A stretch of DNA of 64,000 nt from Lapidilactobacillus achengensis (GTDB taxonomy: Bacteria; Bacillota; Bacilli; Lactobacillales; Lactobacillaceae): the NCBI RefSeq assembly GCF_003946655.1, contig NZ_RHOV01000002.1, positions 62,001 through 126,000 on the forward strand. The letters run 5' to 3'. A program made the translations under genes and the position numbers. Positions 47,155-55,463 of the stretch are shown here, piece by piece (the stretch's first letter is position 1; each line of letters starts with the position of its first letter). The notes beneath the pieces were generated by a model. The model did no database searches, was not told the origin of the DNA, and saw nothing but the letters and a program-made list of their open reading frames with translations.

Positions 47155-48747
47155 TTACGCCGGATTTGTGATAGAGATAACAACGCCATTGGCAATTTCC
47201 ACAACTTCATCATACTGATCAAATAATTCGCGATTAACATGGTGAGAGACCGAAATAATCATGCAGGGGAGTTCCAATAAATGCTTTTCCAATTTTAGGC
47301 TAAGATCTGGATCTAGTGCTGAACTAAACTCGTCAAGTAATAATACATCAGGTTTTGCCAATAAGGCGCGTCCTAATGCAATTCTTTGACGCTCGCCTCC
47401 AGATAGATCTTCTTCAGATATACTATCATTCATCAGATCAAATCTATCAGTTAAATTGTTTAATTCTAAAAAGTTGATCATTTGTTGCAACCGTTGATTA
47501 TCAACACGTTCACCTAAGAACAAATTATCAGCGAGACTTGCTTGAAAGATAGCCGGAGACTGTGTTACAAGTTTAATTTGTTTGAATGATTTTCCAGAAA
47601 GGCCATTTATCGCTAGCTCACCATATTGTTCCCCTACGGTTACACCTGAAATTGCTCGCAATAAAGTTGATTTCCCAGAACCGCTTTTCCCAACGATTAA
47701 ATACTTTTTCTTCTTTTCAAAAGTCAAGGAGAGGTCATGTAATACTTCTTTTCCGTCAATTTTTTGACCATAATGATTGAAGTTAACCGTTACAATCGAA
47801 TCCATTATTACTTTAGCTTCAGTAGTTGGTTCGGTCGTATATGCTTGAACACGTTTTGCAATTGGTTCGACTTCACGCCGTGAGTATAGCAACATTGATA
47901 AAACCTCCATGGGTGCACCAAGAGTTGCAGCAATTTGAATCGCCGCTAGTAGTCCACCGATAGAGAGTTGATTCTTCGTAATCAAGTAGGCACCAAGTCC
48001 GATAATAACGAATGTTTTTGTGATTTGTAAGAAAGCATTGACTGTGTACGTTACTGTTTTAAAGTTGTTGGCTTTACCTTCAGTGGAAAGAATTGCACTG
48101 TTATCTTTTAGTAGTAGCCTCTTAAAATAGCCTCGTGCACCAAAATTATAAAGCGTCTCAATACCTTTTACGAATGAAGTGGTTCTTTTATTTAATATAT
48201 CTTGAGCGTTTATTTGATCTTCGCGGTTTTTCTGGCTCTTCTTCGAAAAAACTTTCGGAAAAACTACAATTATTATGCTGATGATAATTATCACCACAGA
48301 AAGTGTTTTGTTAATTGTGAATAGACCAACCGATGAAAGTATGATCATACTAATGCAGTTGACAATATCGATTTCACCCTTGACGTATTGTTCAGCAATA
48401 GTTGAGCTACTAACGTTAATATCAGTAATCGCAGAAGATAATGATTTTTCTTGATACTTTCGATGTGCAAATAAGGAACGGACAACATTGATTCTGAAAA
48501 AATTTTTAACACGTTTGACTAAATCAAGGCTGAGAAATGTACTGATTGCTGAGAACGTTGCTTGAAGTACTGAACACACCAGAAACAGCCAAAAATAAAT
48601 TCCAGAGATATTATGAGGATCAGTTGTAACAGCATTGATAAACCGTCCGCTGATCAGCGGTACTAATACAGAAATTGCACTCCATAAAACCGTAGCAACT
48701 AGTGTTAATAAATACCAGAATTTTATTTTAATTGATAAAAGTTTCAC
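47155..48747 (-). CDS. ABC exporter, fused permease and ATPase (candidate peptide exporter/immunity)
   Basis: A 530-residue half-transporter: six transmembrane helices (about 1-300), then an ATPase domain with Walker A VGKSGSGKSTLL, signature DLSGGERQRIALGRA, Walker B DVLLLDEFSSALD and H-loop SVSHH. There is no N-terminal C39 peptidase, so it would not itself cut a leader peptide. GTG start with GGAGGAT before it; possible promoter TTGACA on the minus strand near 48797. It is divergent from the precursor and radical SAM genes and likewise AT-rich. Export of, or immunity to, the modified peptide is inference from context. Confidence 0.88.
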   Translation of the reverse strand: MKLLSIKIKFWYLLTLVATVLWSAISVLVPLISGRFINAVTTDPHNISGIYFWLFLVCSVLQATFSAISTFLSLDLVKRVKNFFRINVVRSLFAHRKYQEKSLSSAITDINVSSSTIAEQYVKGEIDIVNCISMIILSSVGLFTINKTLSVVIIIISIIIVVFPKVFSKKSQKNREDQINAQDILNKRTTSFVKGIETLYNFGARGYFKRLLLKDNSAILSTEGKANNFKTVTYTVNAFLQITKTFVIIGLGAYLITKNQLSIGGLLAAIQIAATLGAPMEVLSMLLYSRREVEPIAKRVQAYTTEPTTEAKVIMDSIVTVNFNHYGQKIDGKEVLHDLSLTFEKKKKYLIVGKSGSGKSTLLRAISGVTVGEQYGELAINGLSGKSFKQIKLVTQSPAIFQASLADNLFLGERVDNQRLQQMINFLELNNLTDRFDLMNDSISEEDLSGGERQRIALGRALLAKPDVLLLDEFSSALDPDLSLKLEKHLLELPCMIISVSHHVNRELFDQYDEVVEIANGVVISITNPA

Positions 48748-48964
48748 TGTTATCCTCCGTAAATAATTATTTTTTTAATTAATATTAAGCATTAGATATG
48801 TCAATTAAGTCTAATATACCGCAACAATATATCACATTATTAATTGTTTTTCAATAATCAATTCATAGTTTAATAACATTATTTGATGGTTTTCAAAGGA
48901 TTATTATAATCTGTGATTTAATATTTTAAAATTTATTTGATTAGCATAATATACAAAACATTTA

Positions 48965-48992
48965 TCGACAGTTAGTTTAATTGTGGTATTAT
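48965..48992 (+). promoter_or_regulatory. Candidate promoter of the peptide/radical SAM operon
   Basis: TCGACA, 16 bases, TATTAT. Transcription would begin near 49000, leaving an untranslated leader of about 135 bases before the peptide gene. Confidence 0.5.
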
Positions 48993-49137
48993 TATCATTA
49001 AGATTGCTTTTTATTGAGCAACTGCCCCGAGACCGCATTGAACACTTCACATAAGATTTAGGCTTGTCGTTTTAAAGAATTAAAGCACAGTATTAATTAT
49101 TACTTCTTTTGCCAGCACCGATTATGGAGGAATTTAT

Positions 49138-49257
49138 ATGTTGAGTGAAATAAGAAAATACAGCAAAAAGAAAGGCTCACGTAAACAGATGGGAATGCCT
49201 TGCCCCGGTGGAACACCGTACAACATCATTCGGCCAATTATCAAAAACAAAAATTAG
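49138..49257 (+). CDS. Candidate RiPP precursor peptide (39 aa)
   Basis: ATG with TATGGAGG seven bases upstream, one of the best ribosome sites in the element. The peptide has a basic N-terminal part (residues 6-16: RKYSKKKGSRK). A compact core region follows, QMGMPCPGGTPYN, with a single Cys22, two prolines around it and Tyr28, then IIRPIIKNKN. It lies 65 bases upstream of a radical SAM gene in the same direction. Small size, position and core composition fit a ribosomally made, radical-SAM-modified peptide. I cannot assign it to a known precursor family. The leader/core boundary and product are unknown. Confidence 0.75.
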   Translation: MLSEIRKYSKKKGSRKQMGMPCPGGTPYNIIRPIIKNKN

Positions 49258-49322
49258 CAACAGAATTTAGTGTCCCAATTTGGTCTCAGGGGTACATAAT
49301 TTTGCAGAGTAGGTGGAGTGTC

Positions 49323-50486
49323 ATGTATTTTGACTTATCTAAATTTGCACTATTTCACTGGTATAAGGAGCAAATCTATGGAACCCTAATTAGTGGTGAG
49401 ATTGTTAGATTTAATGTGGTAGAGTCCTATTTACTGGAGCTCTATTTTGAATCTGATAGTTGTAGTAATCTTAGAAGTAAACTGATTTCCTTGGGATTAA
49501 CTGCCAATGAAACCGAAAAGTTTATTGCAAAGTTTTTGAATAATAATGAAAATTTTTTATCATTGCAAGATTGTGCATACTCGCTTCCTATGATTACTGG
49601 AGAGAAAGGAAAATCCTATCCACTTGAGTTTCATGTTTCGTTAACCAATAAGTGCTTTTTGAAATGTAAGCATTGTTATAAGGGGGATATTCTGAAACCA
49701 AAGGAATTAGACTTCAACAAGTTAGTTGATTTCCTAAATCATTTCATAGGTAAAGTACCGCTGATTACACTGTCTGGTGGTGAGCCGACTCTATACAGGC
49801 ATTTCAATGAATTGATAGATGAGCTATCAAAGAACTTCTTAATATCATTCAGTACTTCTGGTTTCAAAATTGCCCCTAAAAAAGGGAATGCTCTGATAGA
49901 ACTCGGCAGAAATGTACAAGTTTCCTTATATTATGACAATCCTCTAGAGCATGATAGTTTTACACAAGTAAAGGGCTCCTTTAAGAGCACCACCAACTTT
50001 ATTCGATCATGCATAGCTCGTGGGCACCAAGTTAGTGTTACAACACTTTTTCAAAACGACACTAAAAAACTGTACGATACAATTGCATATTGTGCACAAT
50101 TAGGTGTGAGCAATGTTGCGGTTGGCGAAATAACAAATATCGGGCGAGCATCTAATCAACATTTTTACGCCAAGGATTTTACTCGTGTTGTTAATAATGC
50201 TAAAAGAGATTTTGAGAATATTATTCCAATTTATTTTGAGGAACAAGGTGAAAATTTACAATTAAGCTGTTTGGGCTGTATTGCCGGAACGCTTCTTTGG
50301 TCAATATTTGAAGATGGGGATATTTATGGATGCGGAATCGGGAAAATAGACTATATGAAAATTGGAACAATAAATGAATTACCCATCGAACAAATTTCTG
50401 ATAACTCTTCATTCTTGGAACGTATGCAAATAGCCACAGGAACAAGCAATGGAAGTAATCGAGTACAATGTCCGTTTAAAAAATAG
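49323..50486 (+). CDS. Radical SAM peptide maturase with C-terminal auxiliary Fe-S domain
   Basis: A 387-residue enzyme. The N-terminal segment of about 95 residues (VVESYLLELYF to IAKFLNNNENFLSL) resembles a peptide-recognition (PqqD-like) domain. The radical SAM core has CFLKCKHC (Cys111, 115, 118) and LSGGEPTLYRHF. The C-terminus has CLGC (316, 319), Cys337 in DIYGCG and Cys383 in VQCPFKK, a short SPASM/twitch-like cluster site. The start MYFDLSK is chosen for TAGGTGGAG just upstream; the frame opens 41 codons earlier, overlapping the peptide gene. Expected to cross-link or otherwise modify the 39-residue peptide. Confidence 0.88.
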   Translation: MYFDLSKFALFHWYKEQIYGTLISGEIVRFNVVESYLLELYFESDSCSNLRSKLISLGLTANETEKFIAKFLNNNENFLSLQDCAYSLPMITGEKGKSYPLEFHVSLTNKCFLKCKHCYKGDILKPKELDFNKLVDFLNHFIGKVPLITLSGGEPTLYRHFNELIDELSKNFLISFSTSGFKIAPKKGNALIELGRNVQVSLYYDNPLEHDSFTQVKGSFKSTTNFIRSCIARGHQVSVTTLFQNDTKKLYDTIAYCAQLGVSNVAVGEITNIGRASNQHFYAKDFTRVVNNAKRDFENIIPIYFEEQGENLQLSCLGCIAGTLLWSIFEDGDIYGCGIGKIDYMKIGTINELPIEQISDNSSFLERMQIATGTSNGSNRVQCPFKK

Positions 50487-50551
50487 GACTTCCATGAAAG
50501 AGAATTTATGTTAATCTAACAAAAAACGCTATCCATTTTCACAGACAGCGA

Positions 50552-50566
50552 CACACGCCTCGACAG
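50552..50566 (-). repeat. Candidate integrase arm-type site 3
   Basis: CTGTCGAGGCGTGTG on the minus strand, near the right end of the element; compare 39921-39938 and 40995-41012. Confidence 0.4.
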
Positions 50567-50604
50567 ACTTCAAATTTTATTATCAATAACCTTCAAAATG
50601 ACCT

Positions 50605-50862
50605 TCACGAAGGATTATCATCCTGAATATATCCGTGAAATCCCTGGTGTACAAGCATTTGAGAGAAATCCAAGCTCAAACCCCTGGCGATCAACTCCCG
50701 TTCCGCGGAAGTAATCTCGGCAACGTCAACTTGGTCAAACGTCTCATCGAAAATCGCCTTGGCCGTTTCGAAGGAACCACCGTTATGCAATAGTTTCAAA
50801 ATCTCCACGATCTTCTGCTGACGATAAACGGCGTTATGCTTGATCTGATCAGCTCCACTCAT
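50605..50862 (-). pseudogene. DUF438 protein, 5' part truncated by the 12-kb element
   Basis: Residues 1 to about 60 (MSGADQIKHNAVYRQQKIVE to ITSAERELIARGL) are the normal start of a DUF438 protein. The remaining codons (SLDFSQML onward) come from the inserted element and lead to a stop. The host continuation (NPMEIQHLCNVHAAVF) is at 38.6 kb. It overlaps the DUF1858 gene by four bases, so the original operon was DUF1858, DUF438/PAS, macro domain. Confidence 0.85.
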
Positions 50863-51092
50863 ACTTCTGCCACCTCGAATCCGGCGTTATGTAACGCCGT
50901 TATTAGTTGTACTAAGGGGATTTCTTTCATTTTCGCGCCTTTACGCAAGGTCATAAAGCGCCCCGCGGTTTGTAACATGAGCGGGTTAGTCACGCCATCT
51001 AAACCGATCGCGATCATCACCGGCTGGACCTCAGGAACCTGGTTAAGCAAGTCAAAAACCGGCTGATCCAAACTGATTGTCTTCGTTGTCAT
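50859..51092 (-). CDS. DUF1858 domain protein
   Basis: A 77-residue protein with the DUF1858 layout (FDLLNQVPEVQPVMIAIGLD, then GAKMKEIPLVQLITALHNAG). Such small domains commonly occur beside, or fused to, DUF438/hemerythrin proteins. Start MTTKTISLDQ after GAGG. It is translationally coupled (ATGA-type overlap) to the truncated DUF438 gene. It is the only intact member of the operon apart from the macro-domain gene, which has lost its upstream promoter link. Confidence 0.85.
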   Translation of the reverse strand: MTTKTISLDQPVFDLLNQVPEVQPVMIAIGLDGVTNPLMLQTAGRFMTLRKGAKMKEIPLVQLITALHNAGFEVAEV

Positions 51093-51211
51093 CCGCAAAA
51101 CCTCACTTTTCTACACCCCCATTGTACCATGTTGCCAGGAGTTAATTGTGGACAATTCAATTATTGTCCCTGAAAAAAAGGCGCTTCCAAACCCATTAGA
51201 CAGGAAAAAGC

Positions 51212-51280
51212 AGAGTGCGCAGCGCAACGGGTTGACTTCGAGCATTAGCCTAGCTAGTGTTTTGGCAGCGAACACGTTCA
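51212..51280 (+). repeat. Internally deleted family B element
   Basis: Begins AGAGTGCGCAGCGCAACGGG, keeps CGAGCATTAGCCTAGC, then jumps to GCGAACACGTTCAAA. It abuts the guaC terminator. Confidence 0.75.
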
Positions 51281-51313
51281 AAAAAGCCGGCGACCGAAAA
51301 CCGGCGCCGGCTG
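51280..51313 (-). terminator. guaC terminator
   Basis: On the minus strand AGCCGGCG pairs with CGCCGGCT and is followed by TTTTT. Confidence 0.8.
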
Positions 51314-51358
51314 TGAAACTTTTTTGATTGATGATATTGGGTTTGATAAAACGGCTGG

Positions 51359-52336
51359 TTAATCGTGGTCCCCATTATAGATGGTATTGCGGACCAAAAC
51401 ATAGTCCACGGCTTGTAATGCGGCCAGATCCCGCCCGCCCGCGTAAGAAATGGCCGACTGCAAGTCTTCTTCCATGTCCGTCAATTCTTGGTAGAGATCA
51501 CCTTTCAACGGCAACAGTAAATGTTTACCCTCGATATTATGATGTTCGTGTTTTTGATTTTCGGAAGCGGAACCGAAATATTCCTTATAGACCTTGCCCG
51601 CATGCTCGACGATTTGGCCGGGAGATTGTTCAAAGCCGGCCAGCATTGAGCCGACCATCACCATGGTGGCGCCAAAACGGATCGACTTGGCAATATCGCC
51701 GTGAGTTCGAATCCCACCGTCAGCGATAATTGGTTTAGTCGCGGCGGCCGCGCACCATTCCAGCGCGGACAACTGCCAGCCACCAGTGCCAAAGCCTGTC
51801 TTGATTTTTGTGATACACGCGCGGCCAGGACCAATGCCCACTTTCGTCGCGTCCGCGCCTGCTGTTTCCAAATTGCGCACGCCTTCAGGGGTTCCCACAT
51901 TGCCGGCGATGACAAAAGTCTCTGGCAACGTTTGCTTAATGAATTTGATCATCGCGATCACCGAATCCGCATGACCGTGGGCAATATCAATGGTCACAAA
52001 TTCCGGCGTCGCTTGGGCCGCCCGCAATTCCTCAACAAATTTGAATTCATCTGGTTTTACCCCCACCGAAATCGAGGCAAACAAGTTATGTTGATGCATT
52101 TTCTGAACGAAGGCGAGGCGCGTTTCCGGTTGAAAACGATGCATCACATAGAAATAGCCATGACTCGCCAGCCATAGCGCTAAAGGTTCATTGATCACCG
52201 TTTGCATATTGGCCGGGACCACTGGGATCTTGAACTCATAATCCCCTAGTTTCACTGCGGTCGCCACTTCTTGACGGCTGTTGACCACACAGCGGCGGGG
52301 AATCAATTGGACGTCATCATAATCAAATGTATTCAT
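51359..52336 (-). CDS. guaC: GMP reductase
   Basis: Converts GMP to IMP with NADPH in purine interconversion. The 325-residue protein has the IMPDH/GMPR barrel: [13 protein letters not shown] at the N-terminus, the catalytic cysteine loop [11 protein letters not shown], and [20 protein letters not shown]. It lacks the CBS domains of IMP dehydrogenase, and its length matches GuaC. Start MNTFDYDD with AGGTGA upstream. PurBox-like sites precede it. Confidence 0.95.
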   Translation of the reverse strand: MNTFDYDDVQLIPRRCVVNSRQEVATAVKLGDYEFKIPVVPANMQTVINEPLALWLASHGYFYVMHRFQPETRLAFVQKMHQHNLFASISVGVKPDEFKFVEELRAAQATPEFVTIDIAHGHADSVIAMIKFIKQTLPETFVIAGNVGTPEGVRNLETAGADATKVGIGPGRACITKIKTGFGTGGWQLSALEWCAAAATKPIIADGGIRTHGDIAKSIRFGATMVMVGSMLAGFEQSPGQIVEHAGKVYKEYFGSASENQKHEHHNIEGKHLLLPLKGDLYQELTDMEEDLQSAISYAGGRDLAALQAVDYVLVRNTIYNGDHD

Positions 52337-52350
52337 GCACACTCACCTAT

Positions 52351-52424
52351 ATCGTTCGTATATTTTTTAAGCCAGAACTATCTTAACAATTTGTCAGCCG
52401 ATATGCAAGTAAAATACGAACTAT
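52351..52424 (-). promoter_or_regulatory. Inverted PurBox-like pair upstream of guaC
   Basis: AAATACGAACTAT (52412-52424, plus) matches AWWWCCGAACWWT at 12 of 13 positions. ATATACGAACGAT (minus strand, 52351-52363) matches at 11 of 13. The two face each other, as PurR sites do in bacilli and lactococci. Confidence 0.5.
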
Positions 52425-52509
52425 ATTTGTATTGTTATCCTTATTGTCCTTTTTTCATTTGATGGCTGAGATTCTTGCAGCTGGTGCGGCAGTTATTAAG
52501 TATTTCAAT

Positions 52510-53232
52510 TATGGCCGCGGCTTGCGCTGCGAAATTCGGGGTGAGCTCGCTGTGGGCGTCACTTTGAGCTTCGCAAAACCCGCGAATCTCAAAGCTGAGC
52601 CTTATTCTAAGCGGCAAAGCCGCTAAGAATAACGACACGGCGATCTCACCCCGAATTTCTCCGCTCCAGCCGCTCAACGTTATAGCAGCCGGTTGAGCAC
52701 TCACGCCGGCTGACAGGCTATGGTCAATTGATGGGGAGCCCCGCAATTAACGGCCGTGGTTAGTGGTTATGATTCTTAAATTGGTGACACCGGTACAATC
52801 CGCCTGATAAACAAAGCTAGTTCTCGGTGAATCAACTGAATCGGTCAATTTCCACCCGTGGACTGTTAAGAAAACAGGTACGGATGTTCGGTCTACGCAA
52901 AGTGTCCCGACCTCCTGATCAAAATCCGTTGGTATTGCCGTACCACCACAAAAGTGGACAATTGTTTGACCTCTAGCTTGCAAGAGCACTTCGTCAAATA
53001 CCCAACTTCGATTGCAGATGAGCTCAATTCCGCCTAGCAACCGGCTGGGACTGCGCGGCTCAGTGGTGAAATTGTCCTTTGCGGCTTTGCCGCTTAGGAC
53101 AAGGCTCGATTTGAAGCCAAGCCGCTGGGCTTGCGGATTGGCTTCAAACGATGCCCACCACGTTCCAGTCCGCAACAGCAGTCCCAGCCGGTTGCGTCCA
53201 CATCCAAACCCGCCAAACCTGCAATCAACCCC
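52510..53232 (+). repeat. Family A composite structured repeat, copy 5
   Basis: First core 52532-52658 (AAATTCGGGGTGAG arms). Its second inner hairpin reads TTATTCT / AGAATAA in place of TTGTCCT / AGGACAA. The linker follows, then the second core 53037-53195 with GCAACCGGCTGGGACTGC arms. It fills the space between guaC and panE; no gene seen. Confidence 0.85.
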
Positions 53233-53234
53233 AA

Positions 53235-53266
53235 CAAAAAAGAGCAATCGCCTGCGACGATTGCCC
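53235..53266 (-). terminator. panE terminator
   Basis: GGCAATCG pairs with CGATTGCT, followed on the minus strand by CTTTTTT, 67 bases after the stop. Confidence 0.8.
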
Positions 53267-53332
53267 AACTGTGGTACCAATTCATTCATGATCGTTCAAA
53301 TTCATTTTTCATGACCAACCAGCGTTGCGGCG

Positions 53333-54265
53333 CTATTTGACCAACAACGCCTCTTTCGCGTGGATCAATTCGGTCAGCAGTTGACAGATCGGCGTCGCCA
53401 AGCCAGCTGCCGCCGCCTTTTTCGCGACGTAACCGTTCAGATAATCGATCTCGGTCAAACGATGATGCTCGATCAGGTCTTGATGCATGGACGGATAGTG
53501 CTCGCCCGCCTTCTTCGGATCATACAAAGCCTCAATGTCTCGGGCGATCGGCTCCACAGGCAAGGCCACTTGATCATCATGTTTGGCGACCAGGGCAAAC
53601 TCGGCGATGATCTGGCGCAACAATTTCGCGGTCTGTGGCAACGCGCCTAACTGGGCGATGTTGCAATCCAACAACGTGCATAAAGTATTCAAGGTCCCAT
53701 TGACACAGGCTTTTCGCCAGATCGAGAAAATCACATTGGGACTGTATTCCGCCTTTAACCCTGCCGCGCTGAAAACGCGACAGATTTCTTCGGCCGCCGC
53801 TTGTTCCGTCGGCACGATATTTTGAACTTCGACGCGACCATCACCAACTAGTTTGACGTGACCTGGTCCGATCAACGCCGCCGTCCATAACGTCACGCCC
53901 ATAAAAATGTTCTCTCGGTGAACGTATTTCTCCAAGGTTGGCACGTGACCTAAGCCGTTCAATAGGCAAACGATCTTCGTTTCCGGTGTCAAAATCGGTT
54001 CGATCGCCGCTAACATTTTCGGGAGACCCATGGATTTGGTAAAGAGGATCACCAATTCTGGTTTCTCCGTCACTTGGGCCGGTAAGTACGCCGGTAAGTG
54101 GACCTGAGAACTGCCGGTTTCTGTATCAACGGTCAAACCCTTGGCGTTGATCGCCGCCACATGTTCCGCCCACTGATCGATCAGAATGACTTGATTTCCC
54201 GCACGGCTAAGCATGACCCCGAAGCGGGAACCCATTGCGCCCGCACCTGCAATTGCGATTTTCAT
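53333..54265 (-). CDS. panE: 2-dehydropantoate 2-reductase (ketopantoate reductase)
   Basis: NADPH-dependent reduction of ketopantoate to pantoate for coenzyme A; homologues in lactic acid bacteria also reduce branched-chain 2-oxo acids. 310 residues: Rossmann motif IAGAGAMGSRFG, the catalytic lysine region WRKACVNGTLNTLC, and the C-terminal MHQDLIEHHRLTEIDYLNG. The start MKIAIAG follows AAGGAG. Its leader directly abuts a family B hairpin, so the promoter lies upstream of or within that repeat. Whether this copy acts in pantothenate synthesis or as a hydroxyacid dehydrogenase is open. Confidence 0.9.
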   Translation of the reverse strand: MKIAIAGAGAMGSRFGVMLSRAGNQVILIDQWAEHVAAINAKGLTVDTETGSSQVHLPAYLPAQVTEKPELVILFTKSMGLPKMLAAIEPILTPETKIVCLLNGLGHVPTLEKYVHRENIFMGVTLWTAALIGPGHVKLVGDGRVEVQNIVPTEQAAAEEICRVFSAAGLKAEYSPNVIFSIWRKACVNGTLNTLCTLLDCNIAQLGALPQTAKLLRQIIAEFALVAKHDDQVALPVEPIARDIEALYDPKKAGEHYPSMHQDLIEHHRLTEIDYLNGYVAKKAAAAGLATPICQLLTELIHAKEALLVK

Positions 54266-54281
54266 GATTAAAACTCCTTTT

Positions 54282-54430
54282 TTTGAAACGTGTTGCACAC
54301 AACTGACTTCTGCGCTTAACTACGCCAGGTTTCCGGAAGCACAACCAGCTTCCAAAATCCTGCCTAGGTTAATGCTCAAAGTCAACCCGTTGTGTTCCGC
54401 ACTCTTTTGGAAACGTGCTGCACACAACTA
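54282..54430 (-). repeat. Family B hairpin plus end fragment
   Basis: Complete unit to about 54405 (inner pairing AGGTTTCCGGAAGC / GCTTCCAAAATCCT). Another GGAAACGTGCTGCACACAAC end fragment follows. It sits between the panE ribosome site and the HTH/DUF3955 gene. Confidence 0.8.
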
Positions 54431-54485
54431 AACTACAGGTCTATTCTAACCGCTTTCGCCGCGCTTGGCCTGGATAACGCCTTGG

Positions 54486-54941
54486 TTATTTCGTTTTAAA
54501 ATGGTGGTAAAGCCGCAAGCCTAAGTTGACCAATAGCACGATAAGCCCACCAAACAGCAATAAATAACCGATGGGGATCAGGAAGAAAGGCTCCTGTAAA
54601 ACGCCGTTACTGTCCAGCGAGGAACCGATCAACGCCGCCGACAAGAAGCAGGCGCCGCCTAATACAAATAAGATCACGGTCGCGATATTGAGCCGGGCCA
54701 AGCGCACTTGACTACCATCTTTAACTAATTTCTTTGCCATCGTTTCGTCTCCTAAAATCAATTGATCAAGAGAGATTTGGAAAAGTTGGGCAATGGTGAC
54801 CACCATGGCCAGATCCGGCAAATTACGATTATTCTCCCAACTAGAAACAGTTTGCCGCGACACATGTAACTGCTGGGCCAACTGTTCCTGCGTTAAGGCG
54901 TGTTGTTGCCGAATTTTCTTGACTTGTCCTCCGAAATCCAA
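54486..54941 (-). CDS. Helix-turn-helix membrane protein with DUF3955 domain
   Basis: About 151 residues: an N-terminal Xre helix-turn-helix (QHALTQEQLAQQLHVSRQTV, then SSWENNRNLPDL), a linker, and two transmembrane segments. The C-terminal segment IGSSLDSNGVLQEPFFLIPI is the DUF3955 signature. The start is probably TTG with CAGGAGG upstream. Proteins of this layout are membrane-anchored regulators with unknown signals. Monocistronic. Confidence 0.82.
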   Translation of the reverse strand: MDFGGQVKKIRQQHALTQEQLAQQLHVSRQTVSSWENNRNLPDLAMVVTIAQLFQISLDQLILGDETMAKKLVKDGSQVRLARLNIATVILFVLGGACFLSAALIGSSLDSNGVLQEPFFLIPIGYLLLFGGLIVLLVNLGLRLYHHFKTK

Positions 54942-55146
54942 ATAACTTCCTCCTGTCACTTTTAGGTATAGCAGTCACGCCCGTTTTTGCCTAGCTTGCG
55001 CTACAAGCGGTGGCGCTAGCGGCTTGCCAGTTACACCAGCGCCCACGTCAAAATCTCGCCAGTCGCACAAGCATTCCTATTCCTTCAGGCTTTCGCTTGC
55101 GTTATATAACGCTGTAACGACCGTTTGGCAATAACTTATCAGCGCG

Positions 55147-55407
55147 TTATTGCGCCGTTCGCTGTTGCTTCACGGCAGTGGCGTAACCACGTTTAGATTT
55201 GTACCCCGCGGCGAAAATCTGCTTCATTTCCGCCAAATGTTTGGTCTGCGTCGCGTCGGCTTTGACGCCAAACAAATAGCGCGCCCACTCCCGCTGATAG
55301 CCTGGGGTCAATCCGCGAAAAAACGCTTGAAGTGTTGGATCATCCGCCAATAATTCCGCCACTTGGGGAATCATCGCCTCATAATCCGCTAAATTTCGAC
55401 TGATCAT
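55147..55407 (-). CDS. Small YdeI/OmpD-associated-like protein
   Basis: An 86-residue protein whose AFFRGLTPGYQREWARYLFG and ATQTKHLAEMKQIFAAG match the C-terminal part of the YdeI/OmpD-associated family, which is usually longer; this is a short version. The start MISRNLADYEA has CAGGAG upstream. It follows the P-loop gene after 56 bases in the same direction and may be co-transcribed. Function unknown. Confidence 0.7.
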   Translation of the reverse strand: MISRNLADYEAMIPQVAELLADDPTLQAFFRGLTPGYQREWARYLFGVKADATQTKHLAEMKQIFAAGYKSKRGYATAVKQQRTAQ

Positions 55408-55463
55408 TTGCCTTGCTCCTGACTCAATGTTATTTTCACTTACGGTTGACGTGAAAAATCCGA

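Larger units (their letters stand above)
38604..50681. mobile_element. Integrative mobilizable element of about 12.1 kb inside a DUF438 gene
   Basis: Both halves of the split host gene flank the block. Imperfect 15-base direct repeats lie at the junctions: GTTCAATCCGCTGGC (38597-38611) and GCTCAAACCCCTGGC (50674-50688). Contents in order: integrase, repressor, excisionase-like, two DUF961 genes, oriT, MobT relaxase, a gene remnant, nested insertion sequences, ABC exporter, peptide, radical SAM enzyme. No coupling protein or channel genes are present, so transfer would need a helper. The exact ends are uncertain by a few bases. Confidence 0.85.

Noticed and set aside
48798-48857. 19-codon frame with a hydrophobic end (ITLLIVFQ) that might be a signal peptide for quorum control of the RiPP genes
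   Set aside because: No ribosome site, and no peptide-sensing regulator gene is present nearby.
49200-49322. Upstream extension of the radical SAM frame
   Set aside because: It overlaps the precursor gene out of frame, and a good ribosome site directly precedes the ATG at 49323.
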